A stretch of DNA of 64,000 nt. Source: Nageia nagi (Eukaryota > Pinophyta). Each line of letters starts with the position of its first letter. Position 1 is the stretch's first letter. Positions 1 through 11,705 of the stretch are shown here, piece after piece. The stretch lies in assembly GCA_050084985.1 (NCBI GenBank), contig JBITNC010000001.1:43710001-43774000 (forward strand). The letters run 5' to 3'. The notes beneath the pieces were generated by a model, which was not told where the DNA came from, did not search any database, and saw only the letters and a program-made list of their open reading frames with translations. The position numbers and the translations under genes were made by a program.

Positions 1-60
1 GGTTCAATGTTACAATAAAATTGTAGGTTGAAAAGTAACTTTTATTCTAACCCTAATTAA
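1..60 (-). repeat. Fragment of composite repeat X (reverse orientation)
   Basis: This stretch is the reverse complement, with few mismatches, of sequence at about 46101-46160 and 54592-54652, just upstream of the short LTRs there. It is cut by the window edge. Homology stops at about position 60, where a different repeat begins. Confidence 0.6.
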
Positions 61-1035
61 GACACGACTAGAATATGTAATTTTAGAGTCAAAAATATCA
101 TAAAAAATAACATTCATGATTTTTTGATGCCATTTGCATCAGGCAACATCAAAAAAGCATCAATTCTTAATGAATTCCATTTTTGGCAACTTTTTAACTC
201 TAAGTTTGATGCAATTTTGACTCTAATTATTTTTTCCCTCTAATGCCATTCTAAATCTGTACCTGATGCTACCATGTTGATGTTATTTTGAGTTTATTAT
301 TGAATCTAATATAACTAGAATTTGATACAATTCTAAATCTATTTCTATCTCTAAATTAGTTTTAACCTTGACTCCTTATTGATGTTATTTGACTCTAAAT
401 TGGTTTTTATTTTGATGCCATACTGACTCTATTTCTGGATATAAGATCATTACATTTTGACTCTATTTTTGATGCTATTTTAAACTATTTTCTAACTCTT
501 TTATGACTCTATTAGGGGTTAGTGTTAGGGGTTAGAGTCAACAATTAGGGTTAAGGGTTATAGGGTAATTAAGGTTAGGGGTAAGGGTTTAGGGTTATGT
601 GTTAGGGTTAGCATTATGGTTAGAGTTAAGGGTAAGGGTTAAGGGTTAACATTAGGGGTTAGGATTAAGGGTTATGATACATTAAGTGTTATATATGGTT
701 TAGCAATAGGGGTAAGGGTTATGTGTTAGGGTTAGCATTAGGGGTTAAGTGTTATATGCCCACTTTTTAATTAATTATCTATTACAACAATATTATAAAT
801 AAGACACTTATCATGAAATCCAACATACATAACATCCATGGTACATATATATCATTATGAAATCCAATTATACATAGCATGCAAGCACATGAGCATCCAT
901 AAAAAATATTATTGATCAATATGATAATACTAAATTCATCCATAAGATCACTTTATTAACAATTCAAATATATTCTTTGACAATATCATTGAGTTCAATA
1001 TGGATAGGTGCAAGAAGTTGGGTCCACTTTAAGGC
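61..1035 (+). mobile_element. Collapsed CACTA-like transposon copy
   Basis: The stretch opens with many copies of GACTCTA and GATGC-type words (120-545), passes into GGGTTAG-type repeats (500-760), and ends near 1008-1031 with a match of more than 20 bases to the last codons of the DUF4216 pseudogene at 61080-61104, including its stop. The same order of parts occurs at 58790-61104, so I read this as an internally deleted relative of that element. No terminal inverted repeat was found. The GACTCTA repeats may be subterminal transposase-binding repeats (inference). Confidence 0.45.
500..760 (+). repeat. Degenerate telomere-like repeat (GGGTTAG)
   Basis: Dense runs of GGTTAGGG, GGGTTAGGG and AGGGTTA spaced 6-13 bases apart, without a perfect array. 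It resembles an interstitial telomere-type repeat, but lies next to CACTA-like sequence, as does a second such block at 58890-59180. Confidence 0.6.
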
Positions 1036-1737
1036 CAAAACATGGAAGTGTTTTCCTTGATTTTTGAGTTTGGGTATGATTGATCTCAAAATTTGAGGCA
1101 CTTACATATGAAGTCATGAAAGCGATCACTTGGGTGAAAATGTAGTACTCAGAGTCTAGCTTCTAAATATATAATTTATTCCAATACCTAGATCATAAAA
1201 TTTAAAATTCAATAGGATGAACAAAAACCACTTAAAAAAAAAATATTTTTGGATCATACCATGCACGTGTTTGTCCACCATTATTTGACTAAAATCAAAG
1301 TATTTTTTAAAATCCATTTATGAAAAGATACCTAACACATTGGAGCATGTCCTGGATATTTTTCCATAATTATTTCATTAATAATTTATTTTTATTAATT
1401 TTGTACCAGGCATGTTTATGGTTTCGAAAAGTGCTTATGTTTGTCTTTCATAATTTGATCTAAACTTAATCTTTTTTCCAATTTATTTTATTCTTATAGA
1501 TAATTATGTGAAGCTTGTCCTAATATAATTTATTTTTCATAACTATCAAAAAATAAAAATTTATTAAGAAACTACGAGACCCTCATATTTCAATTATATG
1601 GATCAGTTTCACTCAAAAATAATAGAAAAATATAAAATATACTCTAATGATAAAAAAATTGCATATTTGAATTTGTCACTCTTCATCTAAATGGGTTTCA
1701 ATTTTGTGACAAAATTTAATTGAAATCACCATGAACT
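1036..1737. other. Anonymous AT-rich spacer
   Basis: No ORF, repeat or family signature was recognised between the CACTA-like fragment and the left LTR of element A. Confidence 0.5.
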
Positions 1738-2323
1738 TGTTAGAATTATAATGTTATTTAGGGCATTGTGTAATTAATATGCTTAGCATATTAATAATCA
1801 CCTAAATTTGGTTATTAGGTGACAATGAGGTTCATGCATGGTGGGTGGAATAGTATTCTCCACCCAATTTAAAATAATATTGTTGGGTAAAATAGTGTCT
1901 CAATTAATAATTAAATGTAATTCTATATTGTAACTTAAGGTTAACTAATCTATTGTGGTTAGGTTAGTTAACTACCTAAAGTTAGTTTTGAGTCCTATAA
2001 AAGGAGCTCATTTTGTAAAGATTTGTAAGAAGATGAAGATGGGAAGTTGTTAGTATAGATCTTAGTTAGTAAGATCTTAAGCATGCAAGCTATGATTCAT
2101 GCTAAGGAGAGTCATGGTTGAGATCCATATGAGTGTACATTTTTTGACAGTATAGTGAAAAGGAGACCTAAAGTGGAGTACTCCATGTGATGGAAGAACC
2201 ACTATACATTTTATGTTACTATTTGAGAATGTTTCTTGAGTTCTTAGTTTAGAATAATTAATTTCTATATTTAATGAAGGTCCTACAAGTGTTCTTAGGT
2301 GATGGAATCTTTCAATTCCATCA
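1738..2323 (+). repeat. Element A left (5') LTR
   Basis: 586 bp, TG...CA ends, about 93% identical to 12486-13071. A TATAAAA box at 1996-2002 (in CCTATAAAAGGAGCTC) sits about 258 bp in and probably marks the start of transcription. Confidence 0.93.
1996..2002 (+). promoter_or_regulatory. TATA box of element A 5' LTR
   Basis: TATAAAA, conserved at 12744-12750 in the other LTR. It is well placed for the U3/R boundary. Confidence 0.65.
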
Positions 2324-2325
2324 AA

Positions 2326-2337
2326 TGGTATCAGAGC
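2326..2337 (+). other. Primer-binding site, tRNA-Met type (element A)
   Basis: TGGTATCAGAGC, two bases after the LTR end, is the usual plant primer site complementary to the 3' end of initiator tRNA-Met. Confidence 0.9.
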
Positions 2338-5300
2338 TTCCTTGTGGGATCTCCTCCAAACTTCAACTTGGAAATTTGAGGTAACTCACCTCAAATTAAG
2401 GTATATCTATACTCTTATCTTATTTCAAGTTTTATTTGAAAACTTAAATGGTTATTCCATTTCACTTTCTTATTTTGAAGTTGAATCTTGATGTTTATAC
2501 TCACATGCTTTATTTGAGAATAATGGGCTAAAATTTAAGGTAAAATTATTACCTTAGTGACATGTTAATAGTATTTATTGTTTACTAAATCTAACACATG
2601 TTATAAAGTTAGATTGCAAATTTTATGATTGTGAGACTAACATGTTTCAGTTCATATTATGGATATTTTTTTTGCTTATTTTACAATTTTTTTTTTAAAT
2701 AATGTAATTTTTTTAATGAAATATTTGGTATAAAATAAATCACAAATACAAATTGTAAAGTATATATTTGTCAAATCATTTATCTGGGACATTAAATATG
2801 ATAAGAATTGAGTAGATTCGAATTCCAAACTTTAGCAATGTTATGTAAGGGACACATCCCTTGGTGCTTAGTATGTCTCTCATACATTTCTCTTATGTTT
2901 GGATGTGAGTACATGTATTGATCTTCACTCAATATCCCATATTTATCAAAAACATGCTAAAATGTTTGGGTACCTTACACATCCAACACATATTTAATAA
3001 GAAGCACATAAAATGGGAAAATTCCAACTAATGCCCAAATAGGATGATTTATCCTCTTTAATTCTAAACTTCATTCTCCAATTATGCTTCTAGTTCTTGT
3101 ACTAACTACCATAATCATTCTTAGAGAAGGCTTTTATGGATGCAAGGAATTTTGCACTATCCATCGCTCTCTAATTGCACATAGTGTTTCCTAGATTAAC
3201 CCCTATGCTAGTGCTCCCCAGTCACCCATTTGATGGTGCTTTCTTCCAGCTGTGTCATCTACCATGCACAACATTATCAATTCATTCATTCTCTTGACAT
3301 GGAAAAGATAGCGATCCTAAGAGTATGACACATGATAGTTGGCTATTATTTTCTACAAAATCTACCTGGCTATTTGGCTAGCATTAGTAGGAGTCACGTT
3401 GAACTTTGACAACACCATCGAACCATGGGCACTAATGCATACAAAATTTCCATGCGATCCTCTTCTCTATGCAACCATGTCCATAGCCAACAGTTAATAT
3501 ATAATGTGCTTTGTTGGGCCAACATGAAATTGAAAAGCTTTCCATTGCCCTTCCCTTCATCATCGAGATTAGGGGGGCATAAAGAATAGGAATATAATGC
3601 TGCACCCAAAATAATACAATTAATGGGTACCAAAACATAAGTTTTTTGAGGCCTAGTAAACATAGGCATACAGATTCTCGTTGGATAAGCCCTAAGTCCC
3701 TCCTTGCTCAAGTGGGCTTGAAAGGAAAGTATAGAAATCCTTTACATAGAGCTTGACACAATTATCATCCCATGAATAAAAAAAATTCTTAACTACCAAA
3801 TTTTGAATCAAGAATTCCTCCACTTTGCCTAACTAATCCACATAGATCATTAAATGCTTGGAATACCAATTCCAATGCGAATCTGTGTAGATTATCTTCA
3901 CCTAAATGAGCTGTAGCTCACCAAATGTGTCAATTCAGATAAATCCTCATGCATGTTGGTTAGGTCATGCATAACTACATGCAATGAATTATCGATGATG
4001 AAGTGAGGCATAAGGCAATGAATGAATATGGTTGCTCTTCTTTGCTCTTATCTTCTCACCCACCTTGGGTACTCCTTTCCATCTCTACCCACCTCTACTC
4101 TATGCCTTCAATAGTAGTGTTAGACTTTTGTCCCATCCTTAGTATTTACTTATTTTTTGACCAATGTATTCCTTTTATTTTTTAAAGGACACCTACCTCA
4201 TGTCCTATTTTTTAATATTGCCTGCTAGTCATGTCTCATGTCATATTCCTTTTGTTTTTCAAAGGACACCTACCTCATGTCCTAGAAACTTTAAATCTTT
4301 GCACAACGTATCCTCAAGGTCTCATTTTTTTTATCTCTCATATATTACCTTGGGGAGAGTAACATGTATTTTTTACTCACATTATTTTTAAGGGATCTTA
4401 TTTTTAAGTAAAAAGGGGGAAAAGATTATGAGTAATTTACTTAATTTCTAGATCCTCCTAACAATTTGCATGTCTTTTATTTTGTAATAAAATCTTTATG
4501 TCAAAGTATGGAATGCCTATTACTTTGTATTTCTTAGATCACTTAAATTTTTTTAAAATACATGCTTAGTACTTAATGTTTTAAGCTAATAATGCATACT
4601 TAGAACTTAATTTTTAAGTTGAAGTAATGCATGATTATTACTTAATTTATGATGCCTTTTTATGCAAGTTAGGAGAATAATGCATTTATTTTAATGCTTA
4701 AAGCTTAATTTTAAGGACTTAAGCTTTTAAATTAATGCTTAAAACTTAATTTTTAAGATGCATGAATGCATGTTGAGTATTTATCCTTATGCAAAGTATG
4801 GAATGGACTTGTGTAAACTTTGAGTTTATGTAAATGATGTCTTTTAGGGGGTAGTAAACAAAACATATTGGACACTTAGGGTTCAAGTTATGAATGATGT
4901 TTATTTATGCTCTTTTATTTCATGTTTTGTACTTTGATTTATTTTCTTAAGCAAACAAAACTACTTAATTGCATCCAAGTGGTGAAAAATCTGTACTACT
5001 TAATTGCCCTTAAGTCCTCTATTGATCTAGATTTAACTCTAATAGGTGGATAGGTATGCGTTTAGTGATACCACATATTTGCACATCCATTCAAGGATTA
5101 TCTTGATAACCTAGGAGGAGAATTTGAAACCTAATCAAGATTAATAATTTGGTCAATCCAATTAATGTTGAAACCTTAAAAAATAGCTAGTACTTCTCCT
5201 TATGAGAGTATATTGTTACTCAAGGGGAACTGATTGAGGATTGGTGGTACATGGGCTCTTCTTGTGTGGGTATATAAGTGAAGGCCTAATTTTAGACAAG

Positions 5301-5592
5301 AAAAGAAGCCTCAAACATGTCACTCTACATCCAATGGTGTTATTTTTATCCCACATATGTTGTGCTATAGTGATTTGTTCTACAAGCATGAGGGTTTACT
5401 CAAATGTGTATACTTAAAAATTAAGTATTTTATGCACTAATCCTTGCTTACAAAATTTAGCATTAACTATGAATTTATAAATTACACTTATGCAAATAAG
5501 CACTATCTATATTGCATTATTATATGGAAATTTATCCAATAAATAATTTGGTACAAGATAGAAGCAAAAATCATATTTATTAATTCTGCAAA
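2338..5592. other. Element A interior, first part, no recognisable gene
   Basis: No gag or pol motif could be read in any frame. Short reading frames at 3394-3711 (minus) and 4003-4391 (plus) have no family signature. A phrase of about 37 bp is repeated 77 bp apart (4171 and 4248, containing AAAGGACACCTACCTCATGTCC). Around 4540-4780 there are many variants of AATGCTTAAAACTTAATTTTTAAG. Confidence 0.6.
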
Positions 5593-5597
5593 GTTCC

Positions 5598-5919
5598 TGT
5601 TATGAACAAAGTTCCCAAAAATAGCATAAAATCACCAAAGAGAGAGCTCAACGCATTGAATAAGAGATAAAATCTGTAATAAGCCACTTCGAGGGGGCAA
5701 CCTCCTTTGTAATAAACCACTTCGAGGGGGCAACCTCCTTTACATCACATCAATTACACAACAATAGACATCTTCAAATGATAATACCTCCTTAGTATAT
5801 ATAGGAGTCCAAGGGGTGCCACTACAATGAAAGGACACTAGCCGACATAACAATAATAATGTAAGGAAATAATAATAACCATAGCCGACCTAACAATAAT
5901 AATGTATAGGGACCTAACA
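5598..5919 (-). repeat. Element B 3' LTR
   Basis: 322 bp. Read on the minus strand it starts TGTTAGGTCCC and ends TTCATAACA. A 33-bp unit with CACTTCGAGGGGGCAAC occurs twice in tandem (5676-5708 and 5709-5741). TATATATA at about 5796-5803 is a likely minus-strand TATA box. Confidence 0.95.
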
Positions 5920-5936
5920 TGCCCCTCTCCTTCAAA
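5920..5936 (-). other. Polypurine tract of element B
   Basis: The minus strand reads GAAGGAGAGGGGCA directly before the LTR start TGTTAGG, the expected place for plus-strand DNA priming. Confidence 0.75.
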
Positions 5937-5947
5937 AAATGTTGTCC

Positions 5948-6874
5948 TCAACATTTTAGTAGTTCTGGATGCTTCTGTAGAAATTTCTCATCTTCCCATG
6001 TGGAATATTCAGCCATTGCCATATTTTTACTTTCAATCTTCCTTGCCATCCAAAAAGCCATCTCTAAGGATGTTGGTTCAAATAGATGCACCTCATGTTG
6101 AATTTTATCCTTTAAGGTTCCCATAAAGAGATCCAACAATCTATCATTTGGTATATCCTTCACTCTAAGACTCAACTTTTGAAATTGTTGAATGTGCTCC
6201 ATCACTGAACCTTCTTGCCTTAGATTTATCAATTGAGTAAAGAAGGAATTATTCTTAACATCCTCATGGTAGGCTATCAGTTCCTCTGTAAAAATGGACC
6301 AAGATATAATAGAACCCTTTTTACGTTCACAAATCCATTGGTACCATACAACCTGCTCAGGCTCTAGATACAAGGATGCAATAGTTACTTTTTGTGATGT
6401 TGGTACTTGGTGTAGATCAAAAAAGTGCTCCATTTGAAATATCCAAGTGATGGGGTCCCTTCCATCAAACTTCCTCATGTCGATCTTGGGGATTTGGATT
6501 CCCCTTGAGAACCATGCTTGATTACTTCCATCAGTAGAAGCATATCCTCCTGAATTAGGCTTATTAATGAAGGGTTTATCTCCTTGAATAATATCATTAT
6601 TTACCTGATAACCCTGGGCCATATCAACATCTTTAGGAATCTTTACTTCTGGGTTTTGTATGAGTTGAAAAATCTTTTCCATATATTGATCCATTTTAGT
6701 TGCCAACTCTTTTTTCAAATCCCTTTTTAATTCCTCCATATCACCCTTTTTTACACACTCTTTAACCAATTCTTCCACTTGGGATATTCGAAAGAATATG
6801 TCTTCACTTTCTGCTATAGTCATGGATGAACCCTCTAGAGGTCTAGTTGGTGTAGCAATTTTTTTCGGTGGCAT
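5948..6874 (-). CDS. Retrotransposon gag protein, Ty3/gypsy type, intact
   Basis: An uninterrupted 308-codon frame, the longest in the window. It would encode the structural protein that assembles the cytoplasmic particle packaging element RNA. Residues 30-75 are strongly charged and probably coiled coil. Residues 130-285 fit the retrotransposon gag capsid domain: FDGRDPITW at 137-144, the paired aromatics around WYQW (177-180), then the long helical part with ELIAYHEDV and LFMGTLKDKIQ. There is no CCHC zinc knuckle, protease or later domain. The frame ends just after the capsid-like region, with its stop 28 bases before the LTR, so nucleocapsid and pol are missing. I chose the ATG at 6874 because MPPKK opens a frame preceded by the non-coding leader. 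The lack of stops, unlike all neighbours, agrees with the element's youth. Confidence 0.88.
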   Translation of the reverse strand: MPPKKIATPTRPLEGSSMTIAESEDIFFRISQVEELVKECVKKGDMEELKRDLKKELATKMDQYMEKIFQLIQNPEVKIPKDVDMAQGYQVNNDIIQGDKPFINKPNSGGYASTDGSNQAWFSRGIQIPKIDMRKFDGRDPITWIFQMEHFFDLHQVPTSQKVTIASLYLEPEQVVWYQWICERKKGSIISWSIFTEELIAYHEDVKNNSFFTQLINLRQEGSVMEHIQQFQKLSLRVKDIPNDRLLDLFMGTLKDKIQHEVHLFEPTSLEMAFWMARKIESKNMAMAEYSTWEDEKFLQKHPELLKC

Positions 6875-7900
6875 TTTGACTAAGTATTCTAGGGGGTCTC
6901 CCTATATACGCAAGGTATGTGGGAGCTCAATTCTGTGCTAGTGCTGTCTAATGCACAATCGTTCGAAAAGGGCCCTTGCTAATATACTCGCGGTACATGA
7001 GGGAATCCTAAAGGACCTCTCTATATACCATGTACGTGCATGAGCATGATGGCCTCTCTATATACTCAAAGGTACGTGAGAGAATCCAATAGTGGCCTAA
7101 GCGATATACTGCGAGTACGTTGTAGGAGACCAAAATTCCTCGGGATGCAGTGCTGGCAAAGTAACGACAGCTCCTATGTTTAAAGACGCCAGAACACATC
7201 TATACCTAAAAGAATCTACTCTTTCTTTTCTTTCCAATAGCTTATGAATCACCCAAAATAGACCTTTCAATCAAAATATATGCAAATTTAAAGAAATAAA
7301 TAAATAAATTGTACCTTTTTTAAATCGTGATTTGGAGATTGTTCTATTGTCCAACCTTCCAACTGATGTAAATATGAAATTTCGGCCCTTCAGAGTCTGA
7401 AATTTCTACCTATGGTAGCCTCAGATGTCTTCTTTTCAATGCCATAGATTTTGTCAAATTCTGATAGCCCAAGAGGAAATGACTGCAATTTTCCCAAAAT
7501 GTGCTGATTTTTGGATTTTTTTTGAAGAGCGAACTTGTATGAAGTGCCTTGTGTCACCTGTTTATTCTCAGACCTTGAAAATTGTAACAGATAAAATTCC
7601 GTATATAACCTAACCAATCCAATAGGTCTCACCTAGTTTGGAGCTGTAAAACTTCAGATATACCTTTTTTAGCTAGAACACCTGTTTCAGACCTGCTTTT
7701 GCAACTAGTCACAAACCTTAACTTCCCCTGAGTGTAACTTAAAAAATATAGTGAATTAGGAGCTGAAATTTTAACTGAAAATTCTTCGTTATGTCTTCAA
7801 AAAACACAATAAATTTCAGAATTTAAATCCTCCCGAAAAAAAATTGGTAGCGAAAATGCCACGATGACTATTTTTGAGCTGTGAAACCCTAGAATCGTCT
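6875..7900 (-). other. Element B 5' leader with degenerate short repeats
   Basis: About 1 kb between the primer site and the gag start, without coding capacity. Near gag, between 6899 and 7125, variants of the phrase CTCTATATACTC..GGTACGTGAG recur about five times at spacings of roughly 35-75 bp. They could fold or bind proteins as a packaging signal (inference). Confidence 0.6.
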
Positions 7901-7912
7901 GCTCTGGTACCA
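7901..7912 (-). other. Primer-binding site of element B
   Basis: The minus strand reads TGGTACCAGAGC, one base from the tRNA-Met type site, two bases inside the 5' LTR. Confidence 0.85.
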
Positions 7913-7914
7913 AA

Positions 7915-8237
7915 TGTTATGAAGAAAGTTCCCAAAAAATAGCATAAAATCACCAAAGAGAGAGCTCAACGCATTGAATAAGAGATAAAATCTGTAATAA
8001 GCCACTTCGAGGGGGCAACATCCTTTGTAATAAACCACTTCGAGGGGGCAACCTCCTTTACATCACATCAATTACACAACAATAGACATCTTCAAATGAT
8101 AATACCTCCTTAGTATATATAGGAGTCCAAGGGGTGCCACTACAATGAAAGGACACTAGCCGACAAAACAATAATAATGTAAGGAAATAATAATAACCAT
8201 AGCCGACCTAACAATAATAATGTATAGGGACCTAACA
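7915..8237 (-). repeat. Element B 5' LTR
   Basis: 323 bp, about 99% identical to 5598-5919, followed by the second copy of the GTTCC target duplication. Confidence 0.95.
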
Positions 8238-8242
8238 GTTCC

Positions 8243-9979
8243 ACTCACATGCTCAAGTGGATAGCCAAAATAAGTAGAATATTTGGCATGATCAAGAGAT
8301 TTGGAGTTAGAACTCTCAAGATCTATGATAGGTGAACTGGGTATATTGAACAAAGTAGCACAATAATAAGAACCAACACTTGATGTCAAAAAATGGGTAG
8401 TACACTCATTGATTCCCTTATCTAATTAGTTGTGAAATATAAGTGGACTCCCAATGAAGATCTTGTCACCATACTATAAACACAATGGTATAGGGGTGAT
8501 AGTACTCACGAGGATGCAACATGGTAGGACCTTCATAGTGCAGAAAATGGAAGATAAAAGATGTTCAAGAATAGTAAAAGATGATCTTACACATCCAATT
8601 CAAATGATAGACAAGTGTGATTATAAGTTGCAATTGCTTAGCATCCTCCAAATGATGGATAAAGTAGATGGCCCATCGAATGAGACTATGATGACCTTGT
8701 ATCTAAACTAGGTTTTATCGCAAAGCAATCTGTAGCATAGCGTAAGCACATTGTATGACTTGAACTTGAATACATTGATAAAGAACTTCTTAAGAAAGAT
8801 AAATATGAAGACCTTGAAAAATGATCATATCCATGATGAATGACAAGTGAGTCAGATCTCTCTTAGGGTTTCATACATAAGTGAATGTGATGGTGATCAA
8901 ATAGATCAAATGAACTTATAGAATTACAAACTAACTAGATCATTGATCATAAATGGGAACATCAAAATATATTAACCATGCAAGCATAATAACCAATGTG
9001 ACCATGTCTTTACTTTATTAAAATGCTAGAAAAGATTCCCACTGACAAGCCCAAGTGGGTGGTGCTTACAGCATGATTAATGCTAGTTTGGTGAATGGTC
9101 ATCAGAATCAGAAGAATTAGCATCATCTTAAGATATGCTAGAATTGGATGTGTCTAATCCTAAAAAATATTGATGTGAAAGAGGTGAAAAGTGATAAGAA
9201 AAAGAAAATCAATGACATAAAATTCGATGTCCACCTCACCAAGCAACGTGAAAAGAGCACATGAATGACCATTGTAGCCTATGCTGATGAATTTTCCTTG
9301 CAATAGTAAGTGGTTTGAAATACTCCTATGGATGTAAGGAAGGTAGTCTGATGTAGCATATGAATTGCAAAAGATAGTGATTGAATGGGGTATAAACCAT
9401 TATACACCATGTCCAATCAAGCCAATTGAGCAAATGAAATAATCGATGAACATGATCCTCATGATTGAGATGTAAAATCATGCAAATACCATAATACTCA
9501 TCTAACTACAATTGAAGAAATACTAGTTGCTATTACAATAAAAATTTAGACACAATCAAAGCATGATTTTTTAAAGCTACATGAACACTATGATGCACTA
9601 TATTATCCTGGAGATCATTCAATAGGGTATAAAATTGAGAAACATCCATTAAGGATAACTAAAAATAAAATATTTTAGCTTAAATCATAAATGAAAAGTA
9701 TCAAATGACAAGCAAGGATAATTTATGACTATTTATAATGCATGTGATTTGATATAATCAAACTATATTAATTGTAACAAGTGGAGAAAAGGATTCATTA
9801 GCCAACGAATTTATGATGATAAAATATCTCACTTACCACTCATTTAATTGATTTATGTCATTTGCACCATGTCATGTTAGGATGGTAATAATGATAGTAC
9901 TACTAAGCCACGTAATGACTAAGTAATCATTGTGCTATTTTTCTCTCTCATCTTTACTATTAAATTGGATAGTTTAATC
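8243..9979. other. Element A interior, second part, no recognisable gene
   Basis: Frames are broken and no domain was recognised. A short open frame at 8454-8711 has a plausible amino-acid composition but no motif I can name. Confidence 0.5.
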
Positions 9980-10434
9980 ATGAGCGATAGGTTGATCATC
10001 ATGAATCCTATAGAGAATTTTATCGATCACATGGGAAGTTCTTCCCTAAGTTTTGACAAGGAAACAAACATATGGGTAGACTTAGAGAATGCCTACCTTT
10101 GCCATAAACTAGCTACAACAATGGTCGAGATGGAGATAATAGCCCTTCATTATGATATGCTACAAAAGAAAGCTATATGCATATAGTATTACCATGAACT
10201 CTTAGTTGAGCATAGTAAACTACTAGCTAAGAAAAATATGTGGCAATTACAAGTAAAAGAAAATGAGATACAAAGGTGTGATGCAAGCAATAACCGTTGT
10301 GAAATACGACGATTAAAAGAAAAGTGGAAGAAAAGGGCCTTCTAGTATAAGGATATGTTTCAACACTTTGGTATTCACATTCCAAAGGAAATAGTATCTA
10401 AACCTTCTATGGGTCCTATAGAAGTTGGACTATA
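9980..10434 (+). pseudogene. Unknown coiled-coil-like ORF remnant in element A
   Basis: A single frame of about 151 codons from the ATG at 9980 to the TAA at about 10434, broken by only two in-frame TAG codons (near 10184 and 10342). It is rich in Glu, Lys, Leu and Asn in its second half (for example QVKENEIQRC and RRLKEKWKKR), suggesting a helical, perhaps coiled-coil, protein. It sits between the missing pol region and the first AGGGGGAG tract, where Sireviruses can carry an extra envelope-like gene. I see no transmembrane segment, so that reading is only a possibility. Function unknown. Confidence 0.4.
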
Positions 10435-10870
10435 ATCTCAATCATAGAAATTGATTATTTTGGTATGGAATGGACTTTCCTACACAAAACCCATGCATCC
10501 TTTATTCACCAAGCCCCTATCTAAAGTAAGGTTGGTGAAATATCCCTCTAGGGGGAGTATTGGTTGAATTCTTATTGAATTCTTTATTTGTTATTGTAAT
10601 ATGTATGCAAACTTTCCTAAATCAAGTTCTTTATGAAACAACTATAGCTCTATTCATCTATTTTTTTTACTTCCATGATGGGATGGTGGATCCATTTTTA
10701 TAGATTATGTTACATTGCTAAATCCAAGCATATTTCATTGATGGATTTTGTTACATGCATATTTCATTGACTTTATGCTATACAGTGTTGATTTTGTTGT
10801 ACACCTTCATGGTAAGTTTGCTTTGCATGAGGAACTTATTGTACAACTTGGCCAATATTGCATTATTCAG

Positions 10871-11178
10871 TTATCCATATGTGAGGAACTCTTATATGTC
10901 TTTTGGCATTGTTCAATTGTCAATATGTGAGGGACTCATATGTGCATCCTTTATTTTTTGGTCAATCTAGCACTGTTCATTTATCCATATGTGAGGAACT
11001 CTTATGTGTCTTTTGGCACTATTCAATTATCCATATATGAAGAAATCATATGTGCCTACTTTATTTTTTGTTTAATCTAGCACTCTTTAGTTATCCATGT
11101 GTGAAGAACTCTTAAGTTTCCTTTGGCATTATTTAATTATTCATAAGTGAGAAACTCATATGTGCATGCTCTCTTTTG
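10871..11178 (+). repeat. 110-bp tandem repeat, about 2.8 copies
   Basis: The phrase TTATCCATATGTGAGGAACTC starts at 10871, 10981 and 11091, so the period is exactly 110 bp. Each unit itself contains two related halves (CCATATGTGAGGAACTC and CAATATGTGAGGGACTC). It lies in the non-coding 3' interior of element A. Confidence 0.85.
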
Positions 11179-11220
11179 TAATGATAATCAACACATGTTT
11201 TATATATAGTAGATGATTCT

Positions 11221-11401
11221 AAGAATTGGCTTGGCATTCTCTATGATGACTTATAGTGCAACATAAAATCCAAGTATCTTTTGTTAACTATAAGTATTGG
11301 CTTAGCATCCTTCATGATGACTTATAGTGCAACATAAATCCAAGTATCTTTTGGTGAATATAAGTATTGGCTTGGCATCTTCATGATGACTTATAGTGCA
11401 C
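11221..11401 (+). repeat. 70-bp tandem repeat, about 2.6 copies
   Basis: Units begin at 11221, 11292 and 11362, sharing ATGATGACTTATAGTGCA and ATCCAAGTATCTTTTG. Non-coding. Confidence 0.85.
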
Positions 11402-11555
11402 TAGTGGCCACACTCTTTTCTCCTTCCATGATGATGGAAGATACTTCCATGATGATGGATTATTGTTGATGAAATTTGATTGATTCATAATACCAATTTC
11501 ATCATTTCCCTCTTAAATAGTAGCATGGTTAAGATGGACTTCTAATTACAAAATC

Positions 11556-11705
11556 TTGGCTCACTCTTGGTAATGTTAAGTTTATTTGTTATGGCATCCT
11601 AACTCACTCTTGGTAAAGTCAAGCTTATTTATTATGCCTTCTTGACTCACTCTTGGTAAAGTCAAGTATATTTTGTGTGACATATTGGTTACTCTTGGTA
11701 CAATT
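11556..11705 (+). repeat. 43-bp tandem repeat, about 3.5 copies
   Basis: TCACTCTTGGTAA starts at 11561, 11604 and 11647, with a weaker copy at about 11689. This is the third separate short array in the 3' interior of element A. Confidence 0.8.

Larger units (their letters stand above)
5598..8237 (-). mobile_element. Element B: short gag-only LTR retrotransposon (TR-GAG-like)
   Basis: This 2640-bp element lies on the minus strand inside element A. Its LTRs (5598-5919 and 7915-8237) differ by three substitutions and one single-base indel. A perfect GTTCC target duplication flanks it (5593-5597 and 8238-8242). A primer site follows the right LTR by two bases, and a purine tract precedes the left LTR. 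Between them are a leader of about 1 kb and a single gag frame whose stop codon lies 28 bases from the LTR. There is no room for protease, reverse transcriptase or integrase. The layout matches the known class of terminal-repeat retrotransposons carrying only GAG, which must borrow enzymes from a partner. Confidence 0.93.

Noticed and set aside
3394-3711. 105-codon minus-strand ORF in element A
   Set aside because: No motif, nested overlapping frames, and the region is non-coding retroelement interior; probably fortuitous.
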